From: Rhodococcus sp. B7740
Lineage (GTDB): Bacteria; Actinomycetota; Actinomycetes; Mycobacteriales; Mycobacteriaceae
Length of the DNA: 64,000 nt
Direction: 5' to 3'
NCBI RefSeq assembly: GCF_000954115.1
Contig: NZ_CP010797.1
Span: 4,650,001-4,714,000 of the forward strand
Shown here one piece after another: positions 55,593 to 64,000 of this stretch. Under the pieces are notes generated by a model. The model saw nothing but the letters and a program-made list of their open reading frames with translations. It made no database searches and had not been told where the DNA came from. Position numbers and translations under genes: made by a program. How positions within the stretch are numbered: position 1 is the stretch's first letter; every line of letters begins with the position of its first letter.

Positions 55593-57032
55593 GTGGCCGA
55601 TACCCGCATCGAGAAGGATCTTCTCGGGGAACGCGAAATCCCGAACAGCGTGTATTGGGGAATCCACACCCTGCGCGCCCTCGAGAACTTCCCCATCACC
55701 GGGCGTCCGATCTCCACCAATGCGCACCTCGTTCGCGGACTCGCCGCAGTGAAGTGGGCCGCCGCGTCGGCCAATCAGGATCTCGGAATTCTCGACGCCA
55801 CCCGCGGGGAAGCGATCCGTACGGCGTGTCAGGAAATTCTCGACGGTCAGTGGCACGAGGAGTTCGTCGTCGACGTCATCCAGGGTGGCGCGGGCACCTC
55901 GACCAACATGAACGCCAACGAGGTCATCGCCAACCGCGCCCTGGAAATTCTCGGGCACCCGCACGGCGACTACAGCATGCTGCACCCCAACGAGCACGTG
56001 AACGCGTCGCAGTCCACCAACGACGTGTACCCGACGTCGGTCAACATCGCGACCGTCTTCGCCGTGCACGAGCTGATCGCCTCGATGAAGGTGTTGCGAG
56101 ACTCGTTCGGCCGCAAGGCAACCGAGTTCGCCACCGTCGTCAAGATGGGCCGCACGCAGCTGCAGGATGCAGTGCCGATGACCCTCGGCCAGGAGTTCGG
56201 TACCTACGCGGTCATGATCGACGAGGACTGCTCGCGACTCGAGGAAGCGGCACTGCTGGTGCACGAGATCAACCTCGGAGCCACCGCCATCGGCACCGGA
56301 CTGAACGCTCCCGCCGGCTACACCGAATCGGCCGTCGCACATCTGCGGACCATCACCGGTCTGCCTCTGGTGACCGCGACGGATCTGATCGAGGCAACGC
56401 AGGACGTCGGTCAGTTCGTGCACCTGTCCGGCGTTCTCAAGCGCGTCGCGGTGAAGCTGTCGAAGATCTGCAACGACCTCCGGCTGTTGTCCTCCGGGCC
56501 ACGCGCGGGCTTCAACGAGATCAATCTGCCTCCGATGCAGGCGGGTTCGTCGATCATGCCCGGCAAGGTCAACCCCGTCATTCCCGAGGTTCTCAATCAG
56601 GTCGCCTACGAGGTGATCGGTCACGACGTCACCATCACCATGGCGGCAGAGGCGGGACAGTTGCAGCTCAACGCATTCGAGCCGATCATCGTCAAGTCCC
56701 TGTCCGACGGCATGGCGCACCTGAGCGCCGCATGCCGAACCGTCGCGCATCGGTGTGTCGACGGCATCACCGCCAACGTCGACCTGCTGCGTGAGCGCGT
56801 GGAGAACTCCATCGGCCTGATCACCGCGCTGAGCCCGTATCTCGGATACGTGGAATCGACTGCTATTGCCCAGGAGGCGTTGGTCAGTGGTCGAAACGTG
56901 GTCGACCTCGTTCTCGAGAAGGGTCTGTTGGCCCGGGACGAACTGGATCGACTCCTGAGCCCCGAGCACCTCGCGAATCTGCGGGTGGCTCCCACCGAGC
57001 ATTCCGTTGCTCCCGAGACGTCGACGAGGTAA
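55593..57032 (+). CDS. aspA: Aspartate ammonia-lyase
   Basis: Deaminates aspartate to fumarate. 479 residues from a GTG preceded by AGGAG. Fumarase/aspartase superfamily signature [12 protein letters not shown], plus [21 protein letters not shown] and [11 protein letters not shown]. First gene of the aspA-permease-asparaginase operon; the permease follows after 4 bp. Confidence 0.95.
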   Translation: MADTRIEKDLLGEREIPNSVYWGIHTLRALENFPITGRPISTNAHLVRGLAAVKWAAASANQDLGILDATRGEAIRTACQEILDGQWHEEFVVDVIQGGAGTSTNMNANEVIANRALEILGHPHGDYSMLHPNEHVNASQSTNDVYPTSVNIATVFAVHELIASMKVLRDSFGRKATEFATVVKMGRTQLQDAVPMTLGQEFGTYAVMIDEDCSRLEEAALLVHEINLGATAIGTGLNAPAGYTESAVAHLRTITGLPLVTATDLIEATQDVGQFVHLSGVLKRVAVKLSKICNDLRLLSSGPRAGFNEINLPPMQAGSSIMPGKVNPVIPEVLNQVAYEVIGHDVTITMAAEAGQLQLNAFEPIIVKSLSDGMAHLSAACRTVAHRCVDGITANVDLLRERVENSIGLITALSPYLGYVESTAIAQEALVSGRNVVDLVLEKGLLARDELDRLLSPEHLANLRVAPTEHSVAPETSTR

Positions 57033-57036
57033 CGCG

Positions 57037-58476
57037 ATGAGTACAGAGAAGAGGAGTGTCGACACCGCCAAGGCCTTCAGTGAAGAAGACCTGGGCTACC
57101 GGAAAGAGCTGGCCCCTCGCCAGATCCAGATGATCGCCATCGGCGGCGCGATCGGCACCGGACTGTTCATGGGCGCGGGCGGGCGACTGCGCGACGCCGG
57201 ACCTGCCCTGGTTCTGGTGTACGCGCTGTGCGGATTCTTCGCCTTCCTGATTCTGCGCGCACTGGGTGAACTGGTGATGCACCGCCCGTCGTCGGGATCC
57301 TTCGTCTCGTATTCGCGCGAATTCTTCGGCGAGAAAGTCGCTTTCGCGGCCGGCTGGCTGTACTGGATGAACTGGGCGATGACAGCGGTGGTCGACGTGA
57401 CGGCCGTGGCGCTCTACATGAACTTCTTCAAGAAATACTGGGCTCCACTCGGCAACGTCGATCAATGGGTCTTCGCGCTCGCAGGCCTGGTGCTCGTGCT
57501 CGGGCTGAACCTGGTGTCGGTCAAGGTGTTCGGTGAGCTGGAGTTCTGGTTCGCGCTCATCAAGGTCGTCGCACTGGTGACTTTCTTGGCCATCGGCACC
57601 TATTACGTCATCTTCGGCACTCCCATCGACGGACAAGAGCCGGGTCTGAGCGTGCTCACCGACAACGGCGGGCTGATTCCCAACGGACTGCTGCCTGCCA
57701 TCGTGGTGATCCAGGGAGTGGTGTTCGCCTACGCCTCGATCGAGCTGGTCGGCACGGCGGCCGGTGAGACGCAGAATCCCGAGAAGGTGATACCGAAGGC
57801 GATCAACACCGTCATCATCCGTATCGTCGTGTTCTACGTCGGCTCGGTGCTGCTGCTGTCACTGCTGTTGCCGTACACCGCCTATCGGGCCGGTGAGAGT
57901 CCGTTCGTGACGTTCTTCGGAGCGATCGACGTCGAAGGCGCGGACGCGATCATGAACCTCGTCGTCCTCACCGCAGCGTTGTCCTCCCTCAATGCCGGGC
58001 TGTACTCGACCGGACGCATCCTGCATTCGATGGCGGTCGCCGGCTCGGCCCCCTCGTTCGCCGCGCGGATGAACAAGTCGGGTGTGCCGTACGGCGGCAT
58101 CGCACTGACGTCGGTGGTGACGCTGCTCGGCGTCGTGCTCAACGCCGTGGTTCCGGCGCAGGCATTCGAGATCGTGCTGAACCTTGCTGCTCTGGGCATC
58201 ATCAGCGCCTGGGCCGTCATCGTGGCGTGTCAGTTGAAGTTCTGGTCGCTGTCGAGAACCGGTGCGGTCACCCGACCTGCGTTCAAGCTCTTCGGTGCCC
58301 CGTACACCGGATACGCAACGCTAGGCTTCCTGGCGTGTGTACTCGTGCTGATGGCCTTCGACAAACCGGTCGGTACCTGGACGGTGGCGTCGATCCTGCT
58401 CATCGCGCCGATGCTCGTCGGAGGATGGTTTCTGTGCCGCAAGCGAATTCGAGAGGTGGCGGCGCGCAGTGACTGA
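57037..58476 (+). CDS. Amino acid permease, probable asparagine/aspartate (AnsP-like)
   Basis: 479 residues from the ATG at 57037, twelve membrane helices. N-terminal signature [30 protein letters not shown]; strongly similar to the permease at 42071. Genomic context with aspartase and asparaginase points to L-asparagine or aspartate uptake. The stop overlaps the asparaginase start by 8 bp. Confidence 0.9.
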   Translation: MSTEKRSVDTAKAFSEEDLGYRKELAPRQIQMIAIGGAIGTGLFMGAGGRLRDAGPALVLVYALCGFFAFLILRALGELVMHRPSSGSFVSYSREFFGEKVAFAAGWLYWMNWAMTAVVDVTAVALYMNFFKKYWAPLGNVDQWVFALAGLVLVLGLNLVSVKVFGELEFWFALIKVVALVTFLAIGTYYVIFGTPIDGQEPGLSVLTDNGGLIPNGLLPAIVVIQGVVFAYASIELVGTAAGETQNPEKVIPKAINTVIIRIVVFYVGSVLLLSLLLPYTAYRAGESPFVTFFGAIDVEGADAIMNLVVLTAALSSLNAGLYSTGRILHSMAVAGSAPSFAARMNKSGVPYGGIALTSVVTLLGVVLNAVVPAQAFEIVLNLAALGIISAWAVIVACQLKFWSLSRTGAVTRPAFKLFGAPYTGYATLGFLACVLVLMAFDKPVGTWTVASILLIAPMLVGGWFLCRKRIREVAARSD

Positions 58477-59389
58477 GGAGTGGAGCCTGCAGGAACGACC
58501 GGAGAGCGCCGAGCATGTCGCCTTGTTGACCACAGGCGGCACGATTGCCAGCAGTCGCGACGAGCACGGTGTCTCTCGTCCGGTCGCCGGCATCGGGGTC
58601 GATGTCGACGGTGTTCGGGTGCACGAGGTGATGTCGAAGGACAGCTCGGCGTTGGACTTCGCCGATCTCGACACCATTCGCACTGCGGTCGCGGACGCGC
58701 TGGCCGAGGACGGATGCGCCGGAGTGGTGGTGTTGCACGGCACCGACACCATGGAGGAGTCGGCGCTCTACGTCGATCTGTTCCACGACGACGAACGTCC
58801 GGTGGTGTTCACCGGTGCACAGCGCACGGCCGATCATCCAGATCCGGACGGCCCGAGCAACATCGCCGCGGCGGTGGCGGCCGCGCAGTCCGAGCCCGGT
58901 GTTCTGATCGCGTTCGGCGGTCGCTTGCTGCCGGCGCGCGGCGCGATCAAGAAGCACACCACCGAACTCGATGCCTTTCGGTCGGCGGCGCTGCCTCGGC
59001 CGAAACCCCTGCAGTGGAAGCCCATTGCCGGGATTCGCGTCGACATCGTCGCCCTCTATCCCGGGGCCGACGGACTGCAGATCGACACGTGCCGCGAGGC
59101 CGGGGCGTCGGGCATCGTGCTCGAGGCGACGGGTTCGGGCAACACCAACGCCCGCGTCGTGCATGCGGTGAAGGAGGCAGTGGCCGCCGGGGTGCACGTG
59201 GTGGTAACGACGCGGGTTCCGTTCGGCGAGACCTCGCCGACGTACGGCGGCGGTGGGGGTGGCCACGATCTCCTCGATGCGGGTGCGGTGTTCTCCCGCG
59301 AACTGCGGGCGGGGCAGGCGCGGATCCAGTTGGCGGCGCTGATTGCCACCGGAGCGAGTGACGTGGTTGTCCACAATTCCTTCGCGTGA
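58469..59389 (+). CDS. ansA: L-asparaginase
   Basis: 306 residues from a GTG overlapping the permease. Both threonine active-site motifs are present: [10 protein letters not shown] and [13 protein letters not shown], with the Lys-containing [13 protein letters not shown]. No signal peptide, so cytosolic. Completes a pathway: import asparagine, hydrolyse to aspartate, convert to fumarate and ammonia. Confidence 0.93.
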   Translation: MTEEWSLQERPESAEHVALLTTGGTIASSRDEHGVSRPVAGIGVDVDGVRVHEVMSKDSSALDFADLDTIRTAVADALAEDGCAGVVVLHGTDTMEESALYVDLFHDDERPVVFTGAQRTADHPDPDGPSNIAAAVAAAQSEPGVLIAFGGRLLPARGAIKKHTTELDAFRSAALPRPKPLQWKPIAGIRVDIVALYPGADGLQIDTCREAGASGIVLEATGSGNTNARVVHAVKEAVAAGVHVVVTTRVPFGETSPTYGGGGGGHDLLDAGAVFSRELRAGQARIQLAALIATGASDVVVHNSFA

Positions 59390-59443
59390 GCGGAAACCCG
59401 CCCACGGAACCGAAAAGTGGACACTCAGCACACCACAGCCGAG

Positions 59444-60250
59444 CTACAGCTCCGACTCGCCCCAACTCGCGACGTGTAGCTCGTCCCCGACGGTCACCGT
59501 GCCGTCCTGCACCACCGAGAACTTCGACCCGAAAGCGACGCCCTTCTGCCGACCGCGGCGGTAGTCGCCGAGCGTGCGCAGCGGTTCCGGACCGGTGCGT
59601 ACACCGGTGGACTGCTCGACCGTGGTGACGGCGCAGCGGATGGCGAGTTTGGTGTAGGCCAATCGCGCCCCGCCGATGGTCACCTCCCGCACCTCGTCTT
59701 CCCGGTGCGGGGAGTCCCAGCCGTCGACGACGATGTTGGGGCGGAAGCGATCCATCGGCAGCGGGACGTCGAGGCGGGAATTTAGCCCGGCCAAGGTGGC
59801 GGTCGAGAGGATGTGCACCGCAGAGCTGTCGGCGAATTGTGCTGATCCTGGCCGGGTTCCATCGGTGACGCGGTCGAGGTCGCGCGGTGCGGCGACGAGG
59901 CGTGACGGTTCTCCGATGACGTCGGTGAGCCAGTCGGCGACGTCGTCGCCCTGATCGATCCCGCGCATCGGGCTGCGGAACATCGTGATGTCTCGCGCCT
60001 CGGAATCGCGGTCCACCGACACGGTCACCGAGCCGGACGTGTCGTGCTCGAGCGTCAACGTTCCGTCGCCCACCGAACAGCGGACGACCGCGAGCACGGG
60101 GTCGGTGCGTTGACTGCGGAATGCGCCGTCCGCATCGACGATCATGAACGATCGATCGTGTTCGAGGCCGGTGGCACTCACCTGGGCCGCATCGAGCACG
60201 GCACCGGCACATCCTTTGACGGGGTAGGTCACCAGAGACGACACGCGCAC
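59444..60250 (-). CDS. MOSC domain protein
   Basis: 268 residues from the GTG at 60250. MOSC N-terminal barrel (VSSLVTYPVKGCAGAVLDAAQVSATGLEHDR) then a MOSC domain with MDRFRPNIVVDGW and KLAIRCAVTTVEQSTGV, the conserved Cys that binds molybdenum cofactor or sulfur. Related to mitochondrial amidoxime-reducing and YcbX proteins. Divergent from pncA across only 21 bp. Confidence 0.9.
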   Translation of the reverse strand: MRVSSLVTYPVKGCAGAVLDAAQVSATGLEHDRSFMIVDADGAFRSQRTDPVLAVVRCSVGDGTLTLEHDTSGSVTVSVDRDSEARDITMFRSPMRGIDQGDDVADWLTDVIGEPSRLVAAPRDLDRVTDGTRPGSAQFADSSAVHILSTATLAGLNSRLDVPLPMDRFRPNIVVDGWDSPHREDEVREVTIGGARLAYTKLAIRCAVTTVEQSTGVRTGPEPLRTLGDYRRGRQKGVAFGSKFSVVQDGTVTVGDELHVASWGESEL

Positions 60251-60271
60251 CCGTCGAGGATACTGGGATCC

Positions 60272-60844
60272 ATGACTCGTGCTCTGTTGGTAGTGGATGT
60301 GCAGAACGACTTCACCGAGGGCGGCGCGCTTGCGGTGACCGGCGGCGCGGAAGTCGCGCGCAGGATCAGCGCGTACCTCGCGCGCCACGGTGACGAGTAC
60401 GACCTCGTGGTCTCCTCGCGAGATTGGCACGACGCGGAAGGCGACAACGGCGGGCACTTCGCCACCGACGCCGCCCCGGACTTCGTCACCACGTGGCCGG
60501 TGCACTGCGTCGCGGGCACCGTCGGAGCCGAGTATCACCCGGATTACGCGACCGGTTCGGTGGACGTCCACGTCTACAAGGGGCAGGGCAAACCGTCGTA
60601 CTCGGCGTTCGAGGGTGTCACCGACGACGGGACGTCCCTCGCCGAGATACTCACCGCCAACGAGGTCACCGACATCGACGTCGTCGGGCTTGCGACCGAC
60701 TACTGCGTTCTGGCTTCGGCGAAAGACGCTGTGGCCGAGAAGCTCGACGTCCGTGTTCTCACGGACCTCGTCGCGGGAGTTGCGCCGGAGTCGTCGGCCG
60801 CTGCCCTCGACGATCTGCGGGCGTCCGGCGCCGTGGTGGTCTAA
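60272..60844 (+). CDS. pncA: Nicotinamidase/pyrazinamidase PncA
   Basis: Hydrolyses nicotinamide to nicotinate for NAD salvage. 190 residues. Catalytic triad: Asp in VVDVQNDF, Lys in GQGKPSYSAF, Cys in GLATDYCVLAS. Metal ligands lie in SRDWHDAEGDNGGHF. Close in length to M. tuberculosis PncA. Its end overlaps the convergent hypothetical gene by 4 bp. Confidence 0.94.
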   Translation: MTRALLVVDVQNDFTEGGALAVTGGAEVARRISAYLARHGDEYDLVVSSRDWHDAEGDNGGHFATDAAPDFVTTWPVHCVAGTVGAEYHPDYATGSVDVHVYKGQGKPSYSAFEGVTDDGTSLAEILTANEVTDIDVVGLATDYCVLASAKDAVAEKLDVRVLTDLVAGVAPESSAAALDDLRASGAVVV

Positions 60845-61446
60845 CTGTCGATCGTCGTGGTGATGGATGTGACCGACGGTGCCGCCGGGGTGCTGCCGAA
60901 TCCGAAGGTCACCGGGGGAGTGACCGGGGTCAGTGAACCGAGGTCCTCGCCCTGCCACGAGGCCTGCACGTCGGTGACGCGGTGTTGGTGCCTGGCACCG
61001 TAGTACTCACGTCGGCCCCCGCCCGCGCTGCCGCGGGTGCGGACTCCGCGCAGTATCACTCGGGCGATGGGATCGCTGATCGCGCAGAACCACGGTGCTG
61101 TCGACACCACGTCGGGGACGAGGCTCAGCGCGCGGCCGAGCACGGTGGGTCCGGCAACGCGGATTCTCACGGACAGGTCACCCGCTGTCACCGACCGCCA
61201 ACCGTCCTGCTGAGCGGTGAATGTCACCGGTACGAGTTCGGTGGCGTCGAAGGTGTATGTGGCGGTGACGAATTCCCGAACGTCCTCGTCGGGCGCGACG
61301 AGCAGGCGTCTGCCGTCCGCGAATTGGATCATGACGTCGGTGAATTCGCCCAGCGGCGATCGCGTCCAATGCCCGACGACGATGCGCACGCCGGACGTTG
61401 TGCCTACCCCGTAGATCTCACCGTGAAACCGTGATCTGGTCATCAT
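60841..61446 (-). CDS. Conserved hypothetical protein
   Basis: 201 residues, soluble, no signal peptide. Beta-rich N-terminal half (SRFHGEIYGVGTTSGVRIVVGHWTRSPLGEFTDVMI) and a basic central loop (RGVRTRGSAGGGRREYYGARHQH). No family recognised; the composition and codon use look like a real gene. Divergent from zwf. Confidence 0.68.
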   Translation of the reverse strand: MMTRSRFHGEIYGVGTTSGVRIVVGHWTRSPLGEFTDVMIQFADGRRLLVAPDEDVREFVTATYTFDATELVPVTFTAQQDGWRSVTAGDLSVRIRVAGPTVLGRALSLVPDVVSTAPWFCAISDPIARVILRGVRTRGSAGGGRREYYGARHQHRVTDVQASWQGEDLGSLTPVTPPVTFGFGSTPAAPSVTSITTTIDS

Positions 61447-61503
61447 GCACTCTCACTCGTCGGCACTGTGCGCGCCCAAACTGTGCGGTGCATAGTGGAG
61501 GTC

Positions 61504-62910
61504 ATGGCGTCCTCGCAACCCACTGTATTCGTCCTTTTCGGCGCAACCGGAGACCTCGCGAAGCGAATGGTCCTGCCGTCGTTCTACCAACTCCATCTCG
61601 AAGGCCTGCTCCCGGAGAAATGGGTCCTGATCGGCAACGGCCGCAAGGACACCTCCGACGACGAGTTCCGCGATCACGTACGCAGCGTTCTCGACGAATT
61701 CGCCGAGAACGTGGCCGAGGACGATTGGACGACGTTCTCCGAGCGAATCCGCTTCGCGGGCAACGGCTTCACCGTCGACGATCCCGGTAAGTTGCCCGAG
61801 GTCGTCGCGGACGCGAAGAAAGACGTCGGCGACGACGCCCAGCTGGTGCATTACATCGCTCTGCCGCCGAGCACCTTCGTCGACTACACGAAGGCCTTGG
61901 GAGCACACGATCTGGCCGACGGCTCCCGGGTGGTCTACGAAAAGCCCTTCGGTACCTCGCAGAGCAACTTCGAGGAACTCGACAAGGCCGTGCACGAGGT
62001 GGTCGAGGAAAACCAGGTCTATCGCATCGATCACTTCCTCGGCAAGGAGGCGACGCAGAACCTCCACGTGCTGCGGTTCGCGAACGGCATGATCAGCGGA
62101 ATCTGGAACTCCGAACACGTCACGCAGGTTCAGATCGACGTCCCCGAGACGCTCGACATCGACGACCGCGCCGAGTTCTACGACGCCACCGGTGCCGTGT
62201 TGGACATGCTCGTCACCCACCTGTTCCAGGTCGCCGCGGAGGTCGCGATGGAGCCGCCCGCATCGCTGAAGGCCGAGGATCTGCAATCGGCGCGTGAGAC
62301 CGTGATCGGGCGGTTCCGGCCGCTGGACACCGGCGAGGTGGTACTCGGTCAGTACGACGGCTACCGCGATGTCGAGGGCGTCGCCGACGATTCGAAGGTC
62401 GACACGTTCGTCGCGGCGAAGTTGTGGGTCGACACCGACCGGTGGCGCGGAGTCCCGTTTCTGCTCCGCACCGGAAAGATGTTGGGCGTGAGCCAGCAGC
62501 GCGTGTCGTTGGTGTTCGGTAAACCGGCCGACAGTCCGCTCACCGAACTGCCCGAGGACGGCACTGTGCTCTCGCTCGACCTCTCGGGTGACGGCAGCAT
62601 CGACATCGCCGTGACGGTCAAGGAACCGGGCCCGGATTTCGATCTGTCGGTGGGGCATCTGACGCTGCCGCTGAAGTCGGTGCCCGACGCCGAGCCGCTG
62701 AGCCCGTACGCGCGCTTGATCCTCGATGTGCTCAGTGGAGACCGGTCGTTGTTCACCAGGCCGGACGGTCTGGCGCACGTCTGGGACGTCGCCGCCCCGT
62801 TGCTGAGCAACCCGCCCGAGGTGAAGAGCTACGCGCCCGGTTCGATGGGACCCGCCGAGGCCGACGAGCTCGCCGGACCGTGCGGCTGGTTGATCACCGG
62901 ACAGGAGTAG
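61504..62910 (+). CDS. zwf: Glucose-6-phosphate dehydrogenase
   Basis: 468 residues from the ATG at 61504. Rossmann motif VLFGATGDLAKRMVLPS and active-site RIDHFLGKEATQN. Length and sequence resemble the mycobacterial Zwf1 type that stands alone, not the one in the tkt-tal-zwf-opcA cluster. First step of the oxidative pentose phosphate pathway; NADP or F420 preference is not decided, but the family uses NAD(P). Confidence 0.93.
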   Translation: MASSQPTVFVLFGATGDLAKRMVLPSFYQLHLEGLLPEKWVLIGNGRKDTSDDEFRDHVRSVLDEFAENVAEDDWTTFSERIRFAGNGFTVDDPGKLPEVVADAKKDVGDDAQLVHYIALPPSTFVDYTKALGAHDLADGSRVVYEKPFGTSQSNFEELDKAVHEVVEENQVYRIDHFLGKEATQNLHVLRFANGMISGIWNSEHVTQVQIDVPETLDIDDRAEFYDATGAVLDMLVTHLFQVAAEVAMEPPASLKAEDLQSARETVIGRFRPLDTGEVVLGQYDGYRDVEGVADDSKVDTFVAAKLWVDTDRWRGVPFLLRTGKMLGVSQQRVSLVFGKPADSPLTELPEDGTVLSLDLSGDGSIDIAVTVKEPGPDFDLSVGHLTLPLKSVPDAEPLSPYARLILDVLSGDRSLFTRPDGLAHVWDVAAPLLSNPPEVKSYAPGSMGPAEADELAGPCGWLITGQE

Positions 62911-63067
62911 TTCGCGCGCAACCGCGCGGAAGTTTTTTCCGGCAACAAACGGGGAGTGGGACTTTTTCGGGCAAACGGCGGATCGGACAGAACGGGCGCG
63001 TTATATTTCTGCCGCCCGGTCCAATCTTCAACCAGGCCTCGTCGTTTCTCCGAAAGGTGCTCACTCC

Positions 63068-63223
63068 ATGCTTCTCGATCTCATCACCGGTCTGCTCGGC
63101 GGCGGCACCGAAGGCGGCGGCCTCGGCGGAATCATCACCGACGGCATCGCTGCAGGCATCTCCGACGCGATCACCGAACTCTTCACCGGAAGCGCCGAAG
63201 GACTCTCCAGCGTCGCCGAGTAG
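63068..63223 (+). CDS. 51-residue acidic, glycine-rich small protein
   Basis: ATG at 63068, TAG at 63221-63223, with GAAAGG about 11 bases ahead. The peptide has no Lys, Arg or His, seven acidic residues and 14 glycines; MLLDLITGLLGGG opens it and IITDGIAAGISDAITELFTG is an amphipathic helix. Codon use is strongly GC-third, like a real gene, and a terminator follows at 63235. Size and acidity recall the 45-60 residue PorA/PorH/PorB channel peptides of Corynebacterium, but there is no proof. A bacteriocin-like or membrane-active peptide is an alternative. Confidence 0.6.
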   Translation: MLLDLITGLLGGGTEGGGLGGIITDGIAAGISDAITELFTGSAEGLSSVAE

Positions 63224-63234
63224 TCGGTCGCGGG

Positions 63235-63263
63235 GCCCCGGACCTGTTGTCGAGGTCCGGGGC
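63235..63263. terminator. Hairpin between the small peptide and PspC genes
   Basis: GCCCCGGACCT and AGGTCCGGGGC arms around GTTGTCG, 11 bp after the small-peptide stop and 18 bp from the convergent pspC-like stop. Confidence 0.8.
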
Positions 63264-63280
63264 TTCGTCGCGTTCGGGCT

Positions 63281-63484
63281 TCATCGGAGCGGCATCAACA
63301 TCAACGCCGCGAGGTAGATCAGCACGACGGTGCCGCCGGTCAGGACTGCGCCGGCAACGGTCGCGAGTCGGACGATGTTGACGTCCCAGCCGAAATATTC
63401 GGCAACTCCGCCGCATACACCTCCCATCATCTTCTGCGAACTCGACCTGGTGAACTCTCTGGGGGAACCGCTCTCGAATGTCAT
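63281..63484 (-). CDS. PspC domain protein
   Basis: 67 residues. A PspC domain, SSSQKMMGGVCGGVAEYFGWDVNIVRL, followed by one hydrophobic helix (AGAVLTGGTVVLIYLAALMLM). Envelope-stress-related membrane protein. Short, single-domain form. Confidence 0.9.
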   Translation of the reverse strand: MTFESGSPREFTRSSSQKMMGGVCGGVAEYFGWDVNIVRLATVAGAVLTGGTVVLIYLAALMLMPLR

Positions 63485-63662
63485 GCTGAAAAGTCTGCAT
63501 CAGCAACACCTTTCGGCGCATCGGGGATTTCACCCATATCGACCCCGACAAACGAACGGTCCGAAAACGGCGCTCGAACAAGATCGTCGACTTTTCCGGG
63601 TAGACCCCTGGACCTACCGCTGTGACGGCCGATACGGTCGCACGAGATCGGCGAGTTCACGA

Positions 63663-63709
63663 GCAGGCACTACCCGGTCCGTCCCCCTTGCGGACCGGGT
63701 AGTGCCTGC
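63663..63709. terminator. Perfect 19-bp inverted repeat upstream of the PPK2 gene
   Basis: GCAGGCACTACCCGGTCCG and its exact complement surround a 9-base loop. A very stable hairpin in the 277-bp gap between pspC and ppk2. Terminator-like, though no convergent gene end is near; see findings. Confidence 0.6.
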
Positions 63710-63761
63710 GGTGAAACCGGATGCATCGGGTGTTCACCGAACCGACATGGATCGGTCACCG

Positions 63762-64000
63762 ATGAGCACTAACTTTCGGCCCATGACCGACAACGATCTC
63801 CGCAACGGAACGGCTGCGCGTACCAACCTGAGCGACCTGCTCGACATCACGACAGCCGTGGATCTTGCCGACACGTCGGGCTTCACCGTCGACGACTCCG
63901 ATGACGATGATCCGGTACTGCTGACCGTCCCCGACGGCCACGTCGTCGACACCTGGCGCGAGAACTACCCGTACGACGAGCGTATGACGCGTGCCGAGTA
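63762..64000 (+). CDS. ppk2: Polyphosphate kinase 2, N-terminal fragment
   Basis: Runs off the right edge; 79 complete codons are visible from the ATG at 63762, and another ATG at 63783 is possible. The acidic N-terminus (DDSDDDDP) leads to HVVDTWRENYPYDERMTRAE, the region just before the PPK2 Walker A domain. Call depends on this short stretch. Confidence 0.65.
   Translation, partial: MSTNFRPMTDNDLRNGTAARTNLSDLLDITTAVDLADTSGFTVDDSDDDDPVLLTVPDGHVVDTWRENYPYDERMTRAE

Overview
The window is high-GC actinobacterial DNA, most likely from a Rhodococcus-like member of the Nocardiaceae. The strongest reason is gene order. From the left edge to about 30.7 kb, and again at groEL, the order follows the Mycobacterium tuberculosis Rv0410c-Rv0440 block: pknG, glnH, glnX, mutT3, thiE, thiO, thiS, thiG, lpqL, thiD, xthA, GNAT, def, DUF3263, virR-like, sodC, YbdK-like ligase, cdc48-like ATPase, pssA, psd, groEL2. 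Genes absent from the mycobacterial order interrupt it. Organism and synteny are judged from memory of the families, not from a search.

Region by region. 0-2.4 kb: the amino-acid sensing set pknG (start only), glnH and glnX. 2.5-6.2 kb: a Nudix-NYN fusion and the thiamine genes, with a TPP riboswitch ahead of thiO-thiS-thiG. 6.2-6.7 kb: a three-copy tandem repeat. 6.8-12.8 kb: an ABC-2 exporter, an LpqL-type peptidase, a class III cyclase, thiD and two tiny acetyltransferase paralogues. 12.8-19 kb: a conserved housekeeping block. 19-25.3 kb: a six-gene Mrp (Mnh) Na+/H+ antiporter operon. 25.5-32.6 kb: a Nudix enzyme, a PEP-mutase-like enzyme, a Cdc48 ATPase, phospholipid genes and small stress or membrane proteins. 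33-37.6 kb: a tightly overlapping signalling operon, made of a frameshifted REC/thioredoxin-reductase-like fusion, a cNMP-binding histidine kinase, a UBP-type zinc finger, DUF1801 and GPP34. 37.6-43.6 kb: a DJ-1/PfpI protein, a DoxX/HxlR divergent pair, a BCCT transporter, a soluble Ser/Thr kinase and an amino acid permease. 43.8-45.6 kb: groEL2 under two CIRCE operators.

46-52.3 kb holds an alpha/beta hydrolase and an ABM protein. Next to them is a three-gene operon (amidohydrolase, DUF59, alcohol dehydrogenase) with a divergent AcoR/MimR-like regulator. This looks like the accessory half of a propane/acetone monooxygenase locus without the monooxygenase genes. 52.3-59.4 kb: a stand-alone LigD-type polymerase domain, an Escherichia coli-type argG, and an asparagine/aspartate utilisation set (GntR, aspA, permease, asparaginase). 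59.4-64 kb: a MOSC protein, pncA, a conserved hypothetical, zwf, a 51-residue acidic glycine-rich peptide gene, a PspC protein and the start of a PPK2 gene.

The most unusual items are the overlapping redox/cNMP/UBP-finger/GPP34 operon with its one-base frameshift, the monooxygenase-less propane-type cluster, the repeat families that supply gene stop codons, and the small acidic peptide. No rRNA, tRNA, CRISPR array, prophage or intact insertion sequence was seen.
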